A stretch of 64,000 nt of DNA, from NCBI RefSeq assembly GCF_027921845.1, contig NZ_BSEN01000015.1, forward strand, positions 382,636-446,635. The letters are read 5' to 3'. The notes under the pieces are model-generated. The model was not told the origin of the DNA. It made no database searches and saw only the letters and a program-made list of their open reading frames with translations. How positions within the stretch are numbered: position 1 is the first letter of the stretch; each line of letters starts with the position of its first letter. This document shows, one piece after another, positions 53,389 to 62,018 of this stretch. The DNA comes from Leifsonia poae. GTDB lineage: Bacteria > Actinomycetota > Actinomycetes > Actinomycetales > Microbacteriaceae. Position numbers and translations under genes: made by a program.

Positions 53389-55131
53389 ATGGAGTACGCA
53401 CTCATCGGAGTGATCGGCATCGTCGTGCTGGTCGGGGTGTCCGTGTTCTCCAAACAGCTCGGGATCGCGACACCGGTCGTGCTCGTCGTGGTCGGCGTTG
53501 CCATCTCGTTCCTGCCGATCCTTCCGACCTCGTTCGAGGTCCCTCCGTGGGTCATCCTGACGATCGTTCTGCCGCCGTTGCTCTATTCGGCGGCGATCCA
53601 AGTGCCGCTGATGGACTTCAGGCGCAACATCGGGCCGATCTCGGTCCTCTCAGTCGTCCTGGTCGTTGTCACCGCGTTCGTCATCGGCTTCATCCTGTAC
53701 GCGATCCTGCCGGACCTCGACCTCGCGGCCGGAATCGCCCTGGGGGCCGTGGTGAGCCCGACCGACGCGGTTGCGGCCACGGCCATCGCCAAGCGGCTCG
53801 GTCTGCCGACACGACTCGTGACCGTTCTCGAAGGCGAGAGCCTGGTCAATGACGCCTCCGCGCTCGTGCTGCTCAAGTCGGCCGTCGCCGCCACCGCCGC
53901 AACGGTGCACGTCGCCGCGGTCGCCGGTCAGTTCGCGCTGTCCGTGGTCATCGCCATCGCGATCGGCCTCGTGGTGGGCATCGTGACGGTCTTCCTCCGC
54001 TCGCGCCTCAACGACCCCGTGCTCGAGACAGCGATGTCGTTCGCCGTGCCGTTCATCGCCTACATCCCGGCGGAGAGTCTGGAGGCATCCGGGGTGCTCG
54101 CCGTCGTCGTCGCCGGCCTCTACACCGGCCACAACTCCGCACGGCGGTTCAGCGCCCAGGCGCGGATCGCCGAACGCCTGAACTGGCGCACCGTGCAGTT
54201 CCTCCTCGAGAACGGCGTCTTCCTCGTGATGGGCGTGCAGCTGAAGTCGATCATCAGCGGAGTGGAGACGCATCCGGCCGGTCTCGACGTCTGGGGCTGC
54301 CTGGCGCTCGGCCTGCTGATCTGCGTGCTGCTGCTGGTCATCCGGGGGCTCTTCATCGTGCCGATCGTGCTCGGACTGCGCGCCAGCCAGCGCCGGGCGG
54401 AGCAGATCGGCGACCGCGTCTCCGACGGCCTCGACAAGATGAACGACCGCCCGGAGCCGAGCACGGAGCGCGACAGGCGACGCTGGTCCCGTCTGCGGCG
54501 CTATCTCGAACGGCGCTCCGCCGACATCACCGAGATGCAGGATGCGTCGATCGGCTGGCGCGGAGGTGCGGTGCTGACCTGGGCGGGGATGCGCGGCGTC
54601 GTCACCCTCGCCGCCGCTCAGACGCTGCCGCGCGAGACCCCGTACTCGTTCCAGCTCATCCTGATCGCGTTCGTCGTCGCGCTCGTCACGCTCCTCGTCC
54701 AGGGCGGGACCCTTCCGTTGGTCATCCGGCTCTTGAAGGTGACGGGCTCGGATGCCGCGGCCGATCGCCGCGAGCTGGCCGGCCTGCTCGAAGAGATGAG
54801 CGAGGCTGGCCTCGGCGCGCTCGAGAACCCCGACGTCGGCCTCCCCGAGGGCGAGGTGCTCGACGAGGACGTCGTGGAGCGGGTGCGGCAAGACACGCTG
54901 CTGCGTGTCGAGGCCGAATGGGAGCGGGTGGAACGCGAGGAAGGCGAGAAGGAGAAGGCCGGCCCGCACGAGCAGTACCGGGCGCTGCGGTCGCTGGTGC
55001 TCGATGCCGAGCGCGACGCGCTGCTGGAGGCGCGCAGCCGCGGCAACTACCCGTCGCGCATCCTGACCAAGGCGCAGACGATGCTCGACTTCGACGAATC
55101 GCGGATGGCGCAGCGCGAGAACGATGCGTAG
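53389..55131 (+). CDS. Na+/H+ antiporter (CPA1/NhaP family)
   Basis: 580 residues. About twelve membrane helices with the ion-site motifs AVVSPTDAVAATAIAKRLG and EGESLVNDASALVL, and WAGMRGVVTLAAAQTLP near residue 405. A 150-residue Glu-rich cytoplasmic tail follows (EWERVEREEGEKEKAG), likely regulatory. TAGCGT at 53377-53382 lies 6 nt upstream, so the mRNA is probably leaderless. It would exchange Na+ for H+ at the plasma membrane. Confidence 0.9.
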   Translation: MEYALIGVIGIVVLVGVSVFSKQLGIATPVVLVVVGVAISFLPILPTSFEVPPWVILTIVLPPLLYSAAIQVPLMDFRRNIGPISVLSVVLVVVTAFVIGFILYAILPDLDLAAGIALGAVVSPTDAVAATAIAKRLGLPTRLVTVLEGESLVNDASALVLLKSAVAATAATVHVAAVAGQFALSVVIAIAIGLVVGIVTVFLRSRLNDPVLETAMSFAVPFIAYIPAESLEASGVLAVVVAGLYTGHNSARRFSAQARIAERLNWRTVQFLLENGVFLVMGVQLKSIISGVETHPAGLDVWGCLALGLLICVLLLVIRGLFIVPIVLGLRASQRRAEQIGDRVSDGLDKMNDRPEPSTERDRRRWSRLRRYLERRSADITEMQDASIGWRGGAVLTWAGMRGVVTLAAAQTLPRETPYSFQLILIAFVVALVTLLVQGGTLPLVIRLLKVTGSDAAADRRELAGLLEEMSEAGLGALENPDVGLPEGEVLDEDVVERVRQDTLLRVEAEWERVEREEGEKEKAGPHEQYRALRSLVLDAERDALLEARSRGNYPSRILTKAQTMLDFDESRMAQRENDA

Positions 55132-55196
55132 GCGGATGTCGCACGACGCGTAGCCGATGACGGATGAGTCACCACAGCCGTGTCTAGACTGGTGTG

Positions 55197-55499
55197 ATGC
55201 CGCGCAGCAATCGTCCCCGAGGCCGTCAGGGCCACGGCCGCGATGATGACGAGGCCCTCGACCTCTCGCGCATCATGACCGGCTGGCGCCGCACCGAGGT
55301 GCGCCGTGGCATCGCGTGGAACGTGCAGCCCGTGTCGACGGTGCAGGCGCAGAAGAGCTACGTGTGCCCCGGCTGCGGTCAGGACATCTCTCCCGGGGTC
55401 GCCCATCTCGTGGCCTGGCGCGCCGACGGGGTGATGGGCGACGCGGCCGACATCGCGGCACGCCGGCACTGGCACTCCCATTGCTGGAAGATCAGCTGA
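55197..55499 (+). CDS. Small zinc-finger-like protein
   Basis: 100 residues. A basic, Arg-rich N-terminus is followed by YVCPGCGQDISPGVAHLVAW and HWHSHCW, a CxxC plus His/Cys set that could bind zinc. ATG 55197 lies 6 nt and GTG 55194 3 nt below TAGACT (55185-55190). Relatives are often labelled ATP/GTP-binding, but no nucleotide motif is visible. The hydrolase gene follows after 14 bases. Confidence 0.75.
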   Translation: MPRSNRPRGRQGHGRDDDEALDLSRIMTGWRRTEVRRGIAWNVQPVSTVQAQKSYVCPGCGQDISPGVAHLVAWRADGVMGDAADIAARRHWHSHCWKIS

Positions 55500-55513
55500 G
55501 CAGAAGGACGCAC

Positions 55514-56251
55514 GTGACCACTGAGCCCATCGAGATCCGGGGGAGCGTCGAGCTGCCCGCACGGCGCGAAGACATCGAGCTGCACACCCGCGACGGTCTG
55601 ACGCTCGTCGGCGAACTGGCGTCGCCGCTCGACCGCGCGCCGGTCGCGACCCTGGTGACGCTGCACCCGCTGCCGACCGGCGGCGGCTTCATGGACTCGC
55701 ACATCCTGCGCAAGGCGGCGGCGCGTCTGCCCGCCCTCGCCGACATCGCCGTGCTCCGCTTCAACACGCGGGGGACGGCGTCGCCACGGGGGACGAGTGA
55801 AGGCCGGTTCTCCCACGGCATCGAGGAGCGCTACGACGTCGAGGCCGCCATGCAGTTCGTCGCGGAGCGCGGCCTGCCGCATCCGTGGCTCGTCGGGTGG
55901 TCGTTCGGCACCGAGCTCGCCCTGATGTACGGGCGCGGCTTCCCGGTCGACGGTGTCATCCTGCTGTCGCCCCCGCTGCATCGTGCGAAGCCCGAGCACC
56001 TGGCCGCCTGGGCGGGCGACCCCCGGCCGATCGTGGCGCTCATCCCCGAGCACGACGACTACCTGAAGCCGGATGCGGCAGCCGAGGCATTCGCGCCGCT
56101 CCCGCAGATCGAGCTCGTCGATGTCGAGGGCGGCAAGCACCTCTGGGTGGGGGAGAACCAGACCAGGCGCGTGCTGAGCGAGATCGTCGAACGCGTCAAT
56201 CCGTCGGCGCTGCCCCTTCCGGGCGAATGGCGTGACGGGACGGCGGTCTAG
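55514..56251 (+). CDS. Alpha/beta hydrolase
   Basis: 245 residues from GTG 55514. The nucleophile elbow is GWSFGTELAL (Ser near 130); TLHPLPTGGGFMDSH forms the oxyanion region and RFNTRGTASPRGTSEG a conserved loop. The acid and base are likely PEHDDYLKP and GKHLWVGE. It resembles the dienelactone-hydrolase-like/YsgN group; substrate unknown. Its TAG stop overlaps the stop of the convergent AI-2E gene within one CTAG. Confidence 0.85.
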   Translation: MTTEPIEIRGSVELPARREDIELHTRDGLTLVGELASPLDRAPVATLVTLHPLPTGGGFMDSHILRKAAARLPALADIAVLRFNTRGTASPRGTSEGRFSHGIEERYDVEAAMQFVAERGLPHPWLVGWSFGTELALMYGRGFPVDGVILLSPPLHRAKPEHLAAWAGDPRPIVALIPEHDDYLKPDAAAEAFAPLPQIELVDVEGGKHLWVGENQTRRVLSEIVERVNPSALPLPGEWRDGTAV

Positions 56252-57285
56252 AGCTCGTTCTGGCGGGGGATGACGACCTGCTTGATGATGAGCAGGATGC
56301 CCGCCGCGAACGGGATGGCGATCAGGGCGCCGAGGATGCCGAGGAGCGTGCCGCCGGCGAGGGCGGCGACCACGACCAGGGCACCCGGCACGGAGACCGC
56401 GCGGTTCATGATGCGCGGGCTCAGCACGTACGCCTCGACCTGCATGTAGATGATGTAGTAGATGCCGGCGGTGATGGCCGTCGCCGGCCCGGCGAGCAGG
56501 CAGACCGCGGTGATGATGACGGAGCCCGTGATGGTGCCCACCAGCGGGATCAGTGAGAAGAAGAAGGCAATCGACGCGAGCAGGATCGGGAACTTCGCGC
56601 CGATGATGGTGAGGAAGATCGCGCTCAGGATGCCGTTGATGAGAGCCAAGGAGACCTGGCCCATGACGTACTTGCCGACGGAGTCGGTGATCTGGTCGCC
56701 GAGGTCGGAGAACCGGGCACGCTTCGACGCGGGGACCAGCTGGTACGAAGCACGCTTGATGCTCGGCAGCGAAGCGGTGAAGTAGATCGTCAGGATGATC
56801 ACGATCAGGGCGCCGAACACGCCGCTGACGATGCCGACGCCGGTGGCCAGCACGGTCGAGGTGATGTTCGGCAGGTTCTTCTGCAGCCACTGCGTGACCG
56901 CGTCGAAGTTCTGCTGATTGACGATGCCGGGGAACTGATGCTGCAGATCGGTGTACCACTGCTGCGCCTTGCCCTCATTGACCCAGGTGACGATTCCGTT
57001 GATCAACTGGGTGAGCTGGTCGACGGCGACCGGCACGATCGCCCAGATCAGGCCGGCGAGCGCGCCGAGGATGACGACCAGCGTGATGACCAGGGCCGAC
57101 CAGCGCGGGAACTTGTGGCGCTCGAGGAACGAGATCAGCGGCTCGATGCCGAGCGCGATGAAGAGCGCTGCGCCGATGTAGGTGATGATCGTCGCCAGGT
57201 TCACGACGGAGGTGAGGATCAGAATCCCGACGCCGACGCCCAACGTTCCGATGAGGCCGACCCTGAACGGGTTCTGGATCTTCAT
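56248..57285 (-). CDS. AI-2E family transporter
   Basis: 345-residue membrane protein with about eight helices. The family pattern is seen in FIALGIEPLISFLERHKFPRWSA, the long polar loop (QFPGIVNQQNFDAVTQWLQ), PLVGTITGSVI and PALVV-type PGALVVVAALAGGTLLG. The AI-2E family includes the AI-2 exporter TqsA and Na+/H+ antiporters, so the substrate is open. It starts 21 bases after the stop of the coiled-coil gene on the same strand, so the two are probably co-transcribed. Confidence 0.88.
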   Translation of the reverse strand: MKIQNPFRVGLIGTLGVGVGILILTSVVNLATIITYIGAALFIALGIEPLISFLERHKFPRWSALVITLVVILGALAGLIWAIVPVAVDQLTQLINGIVTWVNEGKAQQWYTDLQHQFPGIVNQQNFDAVTQWLQKNLPNITSTVLATGVGIVSGVFGALIVIILTIYFTASLPSIKRASYQLVPASKRARFSDLGDQITDSVGKYVMGQVSLALINGILSAIFLTIIGAKFPILLASIAFFFSLIPLVGTITGSVIITAVCLLAGPATAITAGIYYIIYMQVEAYVLSPRIMNRAVSVPGALVVVAALAGGTLLGILGALIAIPFAAGILLIIKQVVIPRQNEL

Positions 57286-57306
57286 GCGGCCCCCTGGTGA
57301 CGAACG

Positions 57307-59943
57307 TCAGTTGCTATCGGCGGAGACCTTCTCCGCCTGCTGCAGCACTCCTCGAAGGTTCTCGAAGTATCCCGCAACGGCTTCGCGCTCAATCCTAATC
57401 TGCGCCAGGCGTTCTTCCGCGTCCGCCACGAGGCGTTCGGTGCGCTCCTCGGCCTCTGCGACGAGCCCGGCGGCGCGCTCCTCGGCGTCGGCGACGATCT
57501 TCGCCGCCGTGGCCTCGGCGTCTTTGCGGGCCGACTTGACCGTGTTGCGGGCCTCGGTCTCGAAGGTGTCCGCCTCGGTGCGCGCCTGCGTGGTGCGCTT
57601 GACCGCCTCGGCCAGCTGCTGGTTGGCCTCGTCGAGGTACTTCTGGGTCTGGGCCACCGCCTCCTGGTGGCGACTCAGGTAATCCTTCTCCGCCTCGTCG
57701 CGCCGTGCCTTGAGTTCGACGTCGAGGTCGATGCGGGCCTGCTCGATCTCGCGGGTCTTCGCCTCGACGGCCTCGAGGGTCTGCGTGCGCAGCGTCGAGA
57801 GTTCCGCGTCGAGCGCTGCTCGTGCCTGGGCCGCCTCCTGCTCGAAGGCGCTGCGGAGCTCCGCGAGCTCGGCCTCGAGCGCCGTCGTGGCTTCGGCCAC
57901 CTCTGCGGCGAGCTTCGCCCGTGCCTCGGTGGTTTCGCGCTCGAGGGCGATGCGGGCCCGCTCCGTGTCGTCGGCGAGGGCGACACGCGTCTCCTCCGCC
58001 TCTTTCTCGAGAGCGACGCGCTGCTGCTCAGCGTCGTTCGCGAGCGTGTCGGCGGTCGACTGCCGCTGGTCGGCGAGGTCGACGGCCGTGCGCCGCACGT
58101 CTTCGGCGAGTGTCGCCTGGGTGCGCTCGATCTCTTCGGCCAGCGACGACTTGGTCTGCTCGACCTCGGCGGCGAGGGCGGACTTGGTCTGCTCGACCTC
58201 GGCCTCCAGTGCCGAGCGGGTGCTCGTCACGTCGTTCTCGAGGGTCGACGTCGTCTGCTCGACCTCGGCGGCGAGGGCGGACTTGGTCTGCTCGACCTCG
58301 GTCGCGAGGGCGGACTTGGTCTGCTCGACCTCGGTCGCGAGGGCGGACTTGGTCTGCTCGACCTCGGTCGCGAGAGCGGACCTCGTCTGCTCGACCTCGG
58401 CGGCGAGCTGCGCCTTCGTGCTCTCCACCTCGGCCGCGAGGACGCTCCGTTCGCGGGCGACCTCGTCGGCGAGGCTGCTGCGGGTGCGGTCGACCTCCGC
58501 GGCGAGATCGGCACGCAGCTGCGCTGCCTCCGCGCTCAGGTCGCGGCTCTGTCGTTCGGCAGCAGCGGCGAGCTCCGCCCTGGTCTGCTCGACCTCGGCG
58601 GCCAGGCTGCTCGCGGTCTGCTCGCGGTCGGCGGCGAGGGACGCTGCGGTCGCGGTGCGCTCGGCCTCGAGCTCCGCGCGCGTGCGGGTCGCCTCGTCGC
58701 TGAGGGCGGTGCGGGTCTGGATCGCCTCGTCGGCCAGCGCCGTGCGGGTCTGGACCGCCTCGTCGGCGAGGGCGCTCGTGGTGGTGGCGACCTCGTCTGC
58801 GAGGGCGCTCTTGGTGCGGGTCACCTCGTCGGCGAGGGCGCTCTTGGTGGTGGCGACCTCGTCTGCGAGTTCGCTCTTGGTGCGCGTGACCTCGTCTGCG
58901 AGAGCGGACTGGGTCTGCTCCACATCGGCGGCGAGGCTGTTCCTGGTCTGCTCGACTTCGAAGGCGAGCGCCTTCTTCGTCTGCTCGACCTCGGTCTCGA
59001 GCGCCTGCCGGGCGGTCCTGGTCTCATTTTCGAGGTCGGCACGGGTCTGCGCCGCCTCGGACGCGAGTGCGACGCGCTGGCGCTCGACCTCGTCGGCGAG
59101 GTCGGCGCGGGCCTGCGCCGCTTCGGCCGCGAGCTCGTTGCGAGTGCGCACGCTCTCGGCCTCGAGGGAATCGTTCGTCTCCGCGACCTTCTTGGCCAGC
59201 TCGAGTCGCGTCTGCTCGGACTCGCGCTCGAACGCGGCGCGATCGTCGGCGAAGGCGTTGGCGAGCTCGGCCCGTCTTGTCTCGATCTCGCGGTCCAGCT
59301 GCGCGGCCTCGGCGCGGGCGGCTTCGGCCTCGCGCGTTGCCACGGCCTTGAGCTCCGCCGCCTCCCGGTCCGCCTCGGCGCGCACAGCGGCCGACTCGCG
59401 CTTGCTCGTCGCACGCACCTCCGCGGCCTCGGTGGCCACAGCACCGCGGATCGCAGCCGCTTCGCGCAGCGCATCCGTGACGAGGGTCTCTCTGTCGGTG
59501 TTCGCCTTCGCCAGTACCTCGGCCGCCTCGATCTGCGCGTCCTCGAGGGCCGTCGTCGCGCGGGCGCGGGCGTCGGCGAGCACCCGTTCGGCCTGCTGCG
59601 CGGCCGTCGACTTGATCTTGTCGACCTCCGCCGCGACGCCGTTGCGGAGCTTCTCGGCATCGATGTCGGCCTGGGCGATCAGGCGGGTCGACTGCTCCTC
59701 GGCCACCCGCAGGGTGTTCTCGAGCTTCGTTCCGAGACCGGAGAACGTGGGGCTCCCGACCTCTTCGATCTCGGCGTTGAGCTCCTCGACGCGCACCTGG
59801 AGCCGCTTGATCTCCTTGGCGGAATCGGCAGCCTGGGTGTTCGACTTGATCAGCTCGCGCCGCAGGTCTTGGACGGCCTTGTCGACCTCGTCCTTGTCGT
59901 ATCCGCGGAAGACCTGTGTGAAGTTCGAATCGTCGGTGGCCAC
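57307..59943 (-). CDS. Giant coiled-coil protein with DivIVA-like N-terminus and 11-residue repeats
   Basis: 878 residues from GTG 59943 behind an AGGAGA site. The first 60 residues (FTQVFRGYDKDEVDKAVQDL) carry a DivIVA-type GY-x-x-x-EVD membrane-curvature motif. Residues about 250-640 are hendecad repeats such as LAAEVEQTKSA and LADEVTRTKSA, giving an almost Pro-free, Gly-poor right-handed coil. The C-terminal 150 residues are a conventional coiled coil. The layout recalls Scy/FilP-type cytoskeletal coils of Streptomyces. It probably forms polar or filamentous scaffolds (inference). Confidence 0.85.
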   Translation of the reverse strand: MATDDSNFTQVFRGYDKDEVDKAVQDLRRELIKSNTQAADSAKEIKRLQVRVEELNAEIEEVGSPTFSGLGTKLENTLRVAEEQSTRLIAQADIDAEKLRNGVAAEVDKIKSTAAQQAERVLADARARATTALEDAQIEAAEVLAKANTDRETLVTDALREAAAIRGAVATEAAEVRATSKRESAAVRAEADREAAELKAVATREAEAARAEAAQLDREIETRRAELANAFADDRAAFERESEQTRLELAKKVAETNDSLEAESVRTRNELAAEAAQARADLADEVERQRVALASEAAQTRADLENETRTARQALETEVEQTKKALAFEVEQTRNSLAADVEQTQSALADEVTRTKSELADEVATTKSALADEVTRTKSALADEVATTTSALADEAVQTRTALADEAIQTRTALSDEATRTRAELEAERTATAASLAADREQTASSLAAEVEQTRAELAAAAERQSRDLSAEAAQLRADLAAEVDRTRSSLADEVARERSVLAAEVESTKAQLAAEVEQTRSALATEVEQTKSALATEVEQTKSALATEVEQTKSALAAEVEQTTSTLENDVTSTRSALEAEVEQTKSALAAEVEQTKSSLAEEIERTQATLAEDVRRTAVDLADQRQSTADTLANDAEQQRVALEKEAEETRVALADDTERARIALERETTEARAKLAAEVAEATTALEAELAELRSAFEQEAAQARAALDAELSTLRTQTLEAVEAKTREIEQARIDLDVELKARRDEAEKDYLSRHQEAVAQTQKYLDEANQQLAEAVKRTTQARTEADTFETEARNTVKSARKDAEATAAKIVADAEERAAGLVAEAEERTERLVADAEERLAQIRIEREAVAGYFENLRGVLQQAEKVSADSN
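58301..58399 (-). repeat. Near-perfect 33-bp tandem repeats in the coiled-coil gene
   Basis: Units at 58301-58333 and 58334-58366 are identical and 58367-58399 differs at a few bases; each encodes one 11-residue hendecad. More diverged units extend from roughly 58.1 to 59.1 kb. They keep frame, so copy number could vary without breaking the gene. Confidence 0.9.
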
Positions 59944-60146
59944 TGTTGTCTCTCCTGAAGTCCGAGGCGTGCACGCCACGTGGCTGCCGCACCGCCCCAA
60001 TCCTACATTTCGAGCCCGACAGCTGCATCGGGGCCCTGTCGGGACCGCGACTGTCCAGGCAATCGTTAGGAGCCTCCCAGGGTGGTCGACTATCGTGTAC
60101 TGACTGTGCCCGCCGGGCGTCCCGGGGCAACACAGAAGGAGCTTGT

Positions 60147-62018
60147 TTGCGTTTCGTACTCGCCATCGTCGCGTTCGTCGTGGCGGCCGTCATGATCGCT
60201 GTCGGCATCGCCCAGCGCACGGTGTTCGCACCACCCTCCCAGGTGGCCGTCTCCACGACCGTCTCGGGCGACCCCCGGTACATCGTCATCGACGGTACTG
60301 TGCTCAACGCGCATCCGGGCCAGCAGACGATGTCGGTCACCGGAGGCAGTGGTGGCAAGCAGGTCGTCGCGTACGGCCGCACCGCCGATGTGACGGCGTG
60401 GCTGGGCGATCAGGATTACACCCGGCTCACCCTGAACACCGCGAACGGCACCATCACGACCAAGAAGGTGACGCCGTCCGACCAGGGCGACGGCGGCTCG
60501 GGATCGACGAGCACCGCCACCCCCGCACCGACGGCGACACCGTCCGCGACGCCGAGCGCGTCCGCCGACACCTCGGCCAAGGCGGCGGTGACGCCAGGAC
60601 CCAACCCGGCCGGCTCCGATCTCTGGCTCGAGGAGTTCGACGGCGACGACGCGAAGCTGACCCGGATGAACGTGCCCGACAGCATCAGCGTCATCGTGGC
60701 CGCAGACGGCACGCAGCCGGCGCCGAACACCGTGCGCGTCGTCTGGCCGCTCGACACGAGCACCCCGTGGGCCGGTCCGCTGATCGTCGGCGGGCTCGGA
60801 CTGTTGGTCGTCGGCCTCGCCCTCTACCTCTGGGGGCTCTATTCGCTGCGCAAGTCGCGCGGCCCACGACGCAAGGGAGGAGGCGGCCCCAAGATGCCGA
60901 AGCTTCCCAAGGCGCCCCGATACAAGCCGTCCAAGGCCATCGAGGCCACCCCGAAGGGCCGGCGCTCGACCCGGCGCGCGCTCATCGCCGTTCCGGTCGT
61001 GCTCGTCGGCGCGCTCGGACTGACCGGCTGCACCTCCGAGTTCTGGTCGCAGTCCTCGGCATCGGCCGTACCGACGGCCAGCCCGATCACGACGGACCTG
61101 CCCAAGGCCAAAGACGTGATGCCCCCGAGCGTCACCGTGCCGCAGCTGGAGCGCATCATGAAGCGCATCTCCGCCACTACGACCCAGGCGGACGCGAAGC
61201 GCGACGCCACACTGCTCGCGACCCGCTTCTCGGGCCCGGCGCTCGAACTGCGCAAGGCCAACTACACGATCCGCACCAACAAGTCCGACGTCCCCGCGCT
61301 GCCAGCCATCTCGGCCGGGCCGCTCGCCGTGTCGTTGCCCCAGTCCACGGACACCTGGCCGCGCGTGGTGATGACCGTCGTGAAGCCGGCGCAGACGACG
61401 CAGGCGCCGATCGCGCTCACGCTCGTGCAGCAGACCGCTCGCAGCAACTACCAGGTGAGCTACGCGGTGTCGCTCGAGCCCAAGGCCAAGGTCCCGGACC
61501 TCGCGCCGGCCAGCATCGGCGCAGCGGTCGTGCCGCCGGACTCCAAGCTGCTCAAGCTGGCTCCCAACCAGGTGGCCGCTGCCTACGCCGACATCCTGGT
61601 GAACGGTGACAAGAGCAAGTACGCGCCCGATTTCGAGGCGACCGGCGACACCCTGCGCGGCGTGGTCGGCCAGGCGTACAAGGCCAAGGCGCTCGCGAAT
61701 CTCGAGAAGACGGCGTCGCTGAAGTTCTCGCACGCGGTGGGGTCGACCCCGCCGACGGCGATGGCCACCAACGACTCGGGCGCCATCGTCTGGACGAGCC
61801 TCACCGAGACGGAGTCGCTCCGCGTCGTGGAGGCAGGGGCCGAGGTCGGCGCCGGTCCCACGTCCGCGGCCCTCTCGGGCGTGACGATGTCGAAGACGGG
61901 TATCGACACCACCTACGGCTACCAGCTGGCGTTCTACGTACCGAAGGCCGGCTCCGACTCGAAGATCACCCTCCTGGGCTTCGCTCAGGGCCTCGTCGCA
62001 GCGAAGGAAGTCAAATGA
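60147..62018 (+). CDS. Membrane protein with an internal lipobox
   Basis: 623 residues from TTG 60147 behind an AGAAGGAG site. An N-terminal anchor (FVLAIVAFVVAAVMIAVGIA) leads to an exported beta-rich part (to about 205), a second helix (LIVGGLGLLVVGLALYLWGLYSL, about 210-232), a basic Lys/Arg/Pro linker, then a third hydrophobic stretch ending in the lipobox-like LTGC at residue 295, and a 330-residue exported domain. Relatives in this family are sometimes named glycosyltransferase, but no such motif is visible. Overlaps the next gene by four bases (ATGA). Confidence 0.8.
   Translation: MRFVLAIVAFVVAAVMIAVGIAQRTVFAPPSQVAVSTTVSGDPRYIVIDGTVLNAHPGQQTMSVTGGSGGKQVVAYGRTADVTAWLGDQDYTRLTLNTANGTITTKKVTPSDQGDGGSGSTSTATPAPTATPSATPSASADTSAKAAVTPGPNPAGSDLWLEEFDGDDAKLTRMNVPDSISVIVAADGTQPAPNTVRVVWPLDTSTPWAGPLIVGGLGLLVVGLALYLWGLYSLRKSRGPRRKGGGGPKMPKLPKAPRYKPSKAIEATPKGRRSTRRALIAVPVVLVGALGLTGCTSEFWSQSSASAVPTASPITTDLPKAKDVMPPSVTVPQLERIMKRISATTTQADAKRDATLLATRFSGPALELRKANYTIRTNKSDVPALPAISAGPLAVSLPQSTDTWPRVVMTVVKPAQTTQAPIALTLVQQTARSNYQVSYAVSLEPKAKVPDLAPASIGAAVVPPDSKLLKLAPNQVAAAYADILVNGDKSKYAPDFEATGDTLRGVVGQAYKAKALANLEKTASLKFSHAVGSTPPTAMATNDSGAIVWTSLTETESLRVVEAGAEVGAGPTSAALSGVTMSKTGIDTTYGYQLAFYVPKAGSDSKITLLGFAQGLVAAKEVK

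Noticed and set aside
58100-59100. CRISPR-like array
   Set aside because: Repeats are contiguous 33-bp units without unique spacers and lie inside a coding frame as hendecads.
57667-59958. A 763-codon open frame antisense to the coiled-coil gene
   Set aside because: The repeats and high GC keep the opposite strand open. The antisense product is a monotonous Leu/Arg/Gly repeat with no start context, and the sense frame has coherent coiled-coil composition.
60840-61030. Gene boundary or frameshift splitting the lipobox membrane protein
   Set aside because: The frame is continuous, and no ribosome-binding site with a start codon is placed just before the lipobox signal; kept as one gene with the internal lipobox noted as a finding.
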